Assembly: GCA_025996755.1 (NCBI GenBank)
Contig: BNTR01000135.1
Coordinates: 1-7,082 of the forward strand
From: Bacteroidia bacterium
Lineage (GTDB): Bacteria > Bacteroidota > Bacteroidia > Bacteroidales > Azobacteroidaceae
Direction of reading: 5' to 3'
DNA length: 7,082 nt
The translations under genes were made by a program, and so were the position numbers. The notes under the pieces were generated by a model, which searched no databases, had not been told where the DNA came from, and worked only from the letters and a program-made list of their open reading frames with translations. Positions 6,025 through 7,082 of the stretch are shown in pieces. The first letter of the stretch is position 1; each line of letters begins with the position of its first letter.

Positions 6025-6029
6025 ATTTG
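6022..6029 (+). promoter_or_regulatory. Possible -7 box for the second BspA-like gene
   Basis: TAAATTTG fits TAnnTTTG and overlaps the glycosyltransferase stop codon (TAA 6022-6024). It ends 22 bases before ATG 6052, a distance like that of the other promoters here. No TTTG is present at the -33 position, so it may be weak or a chance match in AT-rich DNA. Confidence 0.4.
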
Positions 6030-6051
6030 AAAAATTAAATACAGAATTGTC

Positions 6052-7082
6052 ATGAAAAAGTTATTTACACTTATTATCGTCGCCCTTTGGGGCACAAATG
6101 CAGCCTTTGCGGATGACTCAGGCACAACCGGCAGTTGCTCTTGGCACTACAATAGCAGCACTAAAAAACTAACTATTAGCGGAAGTGGAGCCATGCCGGA
6201 TTACACCCCCTATGACCTTGGTGATAAGCCTTGGAAAGGTTTCAGGGACGACATTGACTCTGTTTCCATTGACAACGGTGTAACTTCCATTGGAGATTAT
6301 GCTTTTGCTCATTGTACGAGATTAACTTCGGTTACTATTCCTAACAGTGTGACTTCGATTGGGCAGGGTGCTATTGAGGGGTGTTCGCGTTTAACTTCGA
6401 TTACTATTCCTTACAGTGTGACTTCGATTGGAGTGGCTGCTTTTCAGTATTGTGATGGCTTGACCTCTGTGAGTATTGGAAATAGTGTGACTTCGATTGG
6501 CGATGTTGCTTTTTCCGGTTGTAGGCGTTTAGAAAATTTTGTTGTTTCACCACAAAACACAAATTATTCCACAATTGATGGAGTCCTCTTTAATAAAGAT
6601 AAAACTACTTTAATCTCGTATCTCAATGCAAAAGCAACGACTTACACCATCCCCAATAGTGTGACTTCGATTGGAAATTTTGCTTTTTATGAGTGTGATG
6701 GCTTGACCTCTGTGAGTATTGGAAATAGTGTAACTTCGATTGGAGAGTTTGCTTTTTATGAGTGTTATGGCTTGACCTCAGTGAGTATTGGAAATAGTGT
6801 AACTTCGATTGGAGCGTTTGCTTTTTTTGCTTGTGGTGGCTTGACATCGGTGAGTATTGGAAATAGTGTAACTTCAATTGGAAGGTTTGCTTTTATGTGG
6901 TGTCACGGCTTGACATCCATTACCATTCCAAATTCTGTCATTTCGATTGGAGGGGGTGCTTTTGGGGGGTGTTACCGCTTGACCTCAATATCGGTCGAGT
7001 GGCTTAGCCCGCTTGTACTCGATTCCGATATTTTCAAGGGACTCGATTCCGATGATACTTTTTCCGATGATGTAAATCCAAG
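6052..7082 (+). CDS. Second BspA-like leucine-rich-repeat protein, 3' end off window
   Basis: From ATG 6052 the frame stays open to the window end: 343 full codons plus two bases. The signal peptide is residues 1-20 (AAFA|DD). The N-terminal segment, with CSWHYNSSTKKLTISGSGAM, parallels the other BspA-like protein (WTSGSTTVELTDDG...GTGAM). Nine 23-residue LRR_5 units start at residues 75, 98, 121, 144, 202, 225, 248, 271 and 294, each built on N-S-V-T-S-I-G-x-x-A-F-x-x-C-x-x-L-T-S-V-x-I. A 35-residue insert (about 167-201) contains YSTIDGVLFNKDKTTLISYL. After the last unit the sequence turns acidic (SDIFKGLDSDDTFSDD). A T9SS domain is expected further on but is not visible. It is probably a secreted surface adhesin; the ligand is unknown. 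It may be read through from the glycosyltransferase or from the weak -7 box at 6022. Confidence 0.93.
   Translation, partial: MKKLFTLIIVALWGTNAAFADDSGTTGSCSWHYNSSTKKLTISGSGAMPDYTPYDLGDKPWKGFRDDIDSVSIDNGVTSIGDYAFAHCTRLTSVTIPNSVTSIGQGAIEGCSRLTSITIPYSVTSIGVAAFQYCDGLTSVSIGNSVTSIGDVAFSGCRRLENFVVSPQNTNYSTIDGVLFNKDKTTLISYLNAKATTYTIPNSVTSIGNFAFYECDGLTSVSIGNSVTSIGEFAFYECYGLTSVSIGNSVTSIGAFAFFACGGLTSVSIGNSVTSIGRFAFMWCHGLTSITIPNSVISIGGGAFGGCYRLTSISVEWLSPLVLDSDIFKGLDSDDTFSDDVNP
6274..6999 (+). repeat. Nine 69-bp repeats coding BspA LRR units
   Basis: Units begin at 6274, 6343, 6412, 6481, 6655, 6724, 6793, 6862 and 6931; a 105-base insert lies in the fourth interval. Units 6655 and 6724 differ at 5 of 69 bases, and units 6724 and 6793 at 8. 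A block of about 50 bases near 6451-6500 recurs 240 bases later with a single change. This near-identity at DNA level points to recent duplication or gene conversion. Confidence 0.92.

Noticed and set aside
6623..6877. Minus-strand open frame with regular HYFQYS repeats
   Set aside because: It is the antisense reading of the 69-bp LRR repeats; the regularity comes from the sense gene.
6274..6999. Possible CRISPR-like regular repeat array
   Set aside because: The period is an exact multiple of three, has no unique spacers, and stays in frame as LRR units.

Overview
The window comes from a chromosome of the phylum Bacteroidota (Bacteroidetes). Independent signs agree. Upstream of four genes there is an exact -7 box TAnnTTTG with a -33 box TTTG (or CTTG) 19-20 bases before it, the promoter type specific to this phylum. 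There are no clear Shine-Dalgarno sites, only A-rich leaders. One secreted protein ends in a type IX secretion (T9SS) sorting domain, and the prephenate dehydratase has the sequence style of Bacteroides-type enzymes. I cannot name genus or species.

Layout, left to right. (1) 1-736, minus: most of a secreted fibre-like protein with short internal repeats and the C-terminal region common in Bacteroidota 'tail fiber domain' proteins; its end lies off the window. (2) 904-1787, plus: a two-gene unit of a small single-span membrane protein (anti-sigma-like family) and a Spy/CpxP-like charged periplasmic protein. (3) 1954-2754, plus: a stand-alone KilA-N domain protein with its own promoter, flanked by two near-identical 21-base direct repeats. 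(4) 2831-2958: a 128-bp, almost perfect palindrome between convergent genes, which starts on the last base of the next gene's stop codon. (5) 2958-4007, minus: a complete BspA-like leucine-rich-repeat surface protein with a T9SS sorting domain. (6) 4139-4978, minus: pheA-type prephenate dehydratase with an ACT domain. (7) 5056-6024, plus: a membrane-anchored family 2 glycosyltransferase, divergent from pheA. (8) 6052-7082, plus: a second BspA-like protein with 69-bp tandem repeats, cut off by the window end.

Most of the region is ordinary core and envelope gene content. The two BspA-like proteins, the fibre-like protein, the Spy-like protein and the glycosyltransferase all concern the cell envelope or surface; pheA is a metabolic gene among them. 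No phage module, CRISPR array, RNA gene, transposase or defence system is visible. The most unusual element is the 128-bp palindrome: all eight differences between its arms are transitions, and its arms carry a GATT motif about every 9 bases. I do not see a convincing new multi-gene system.
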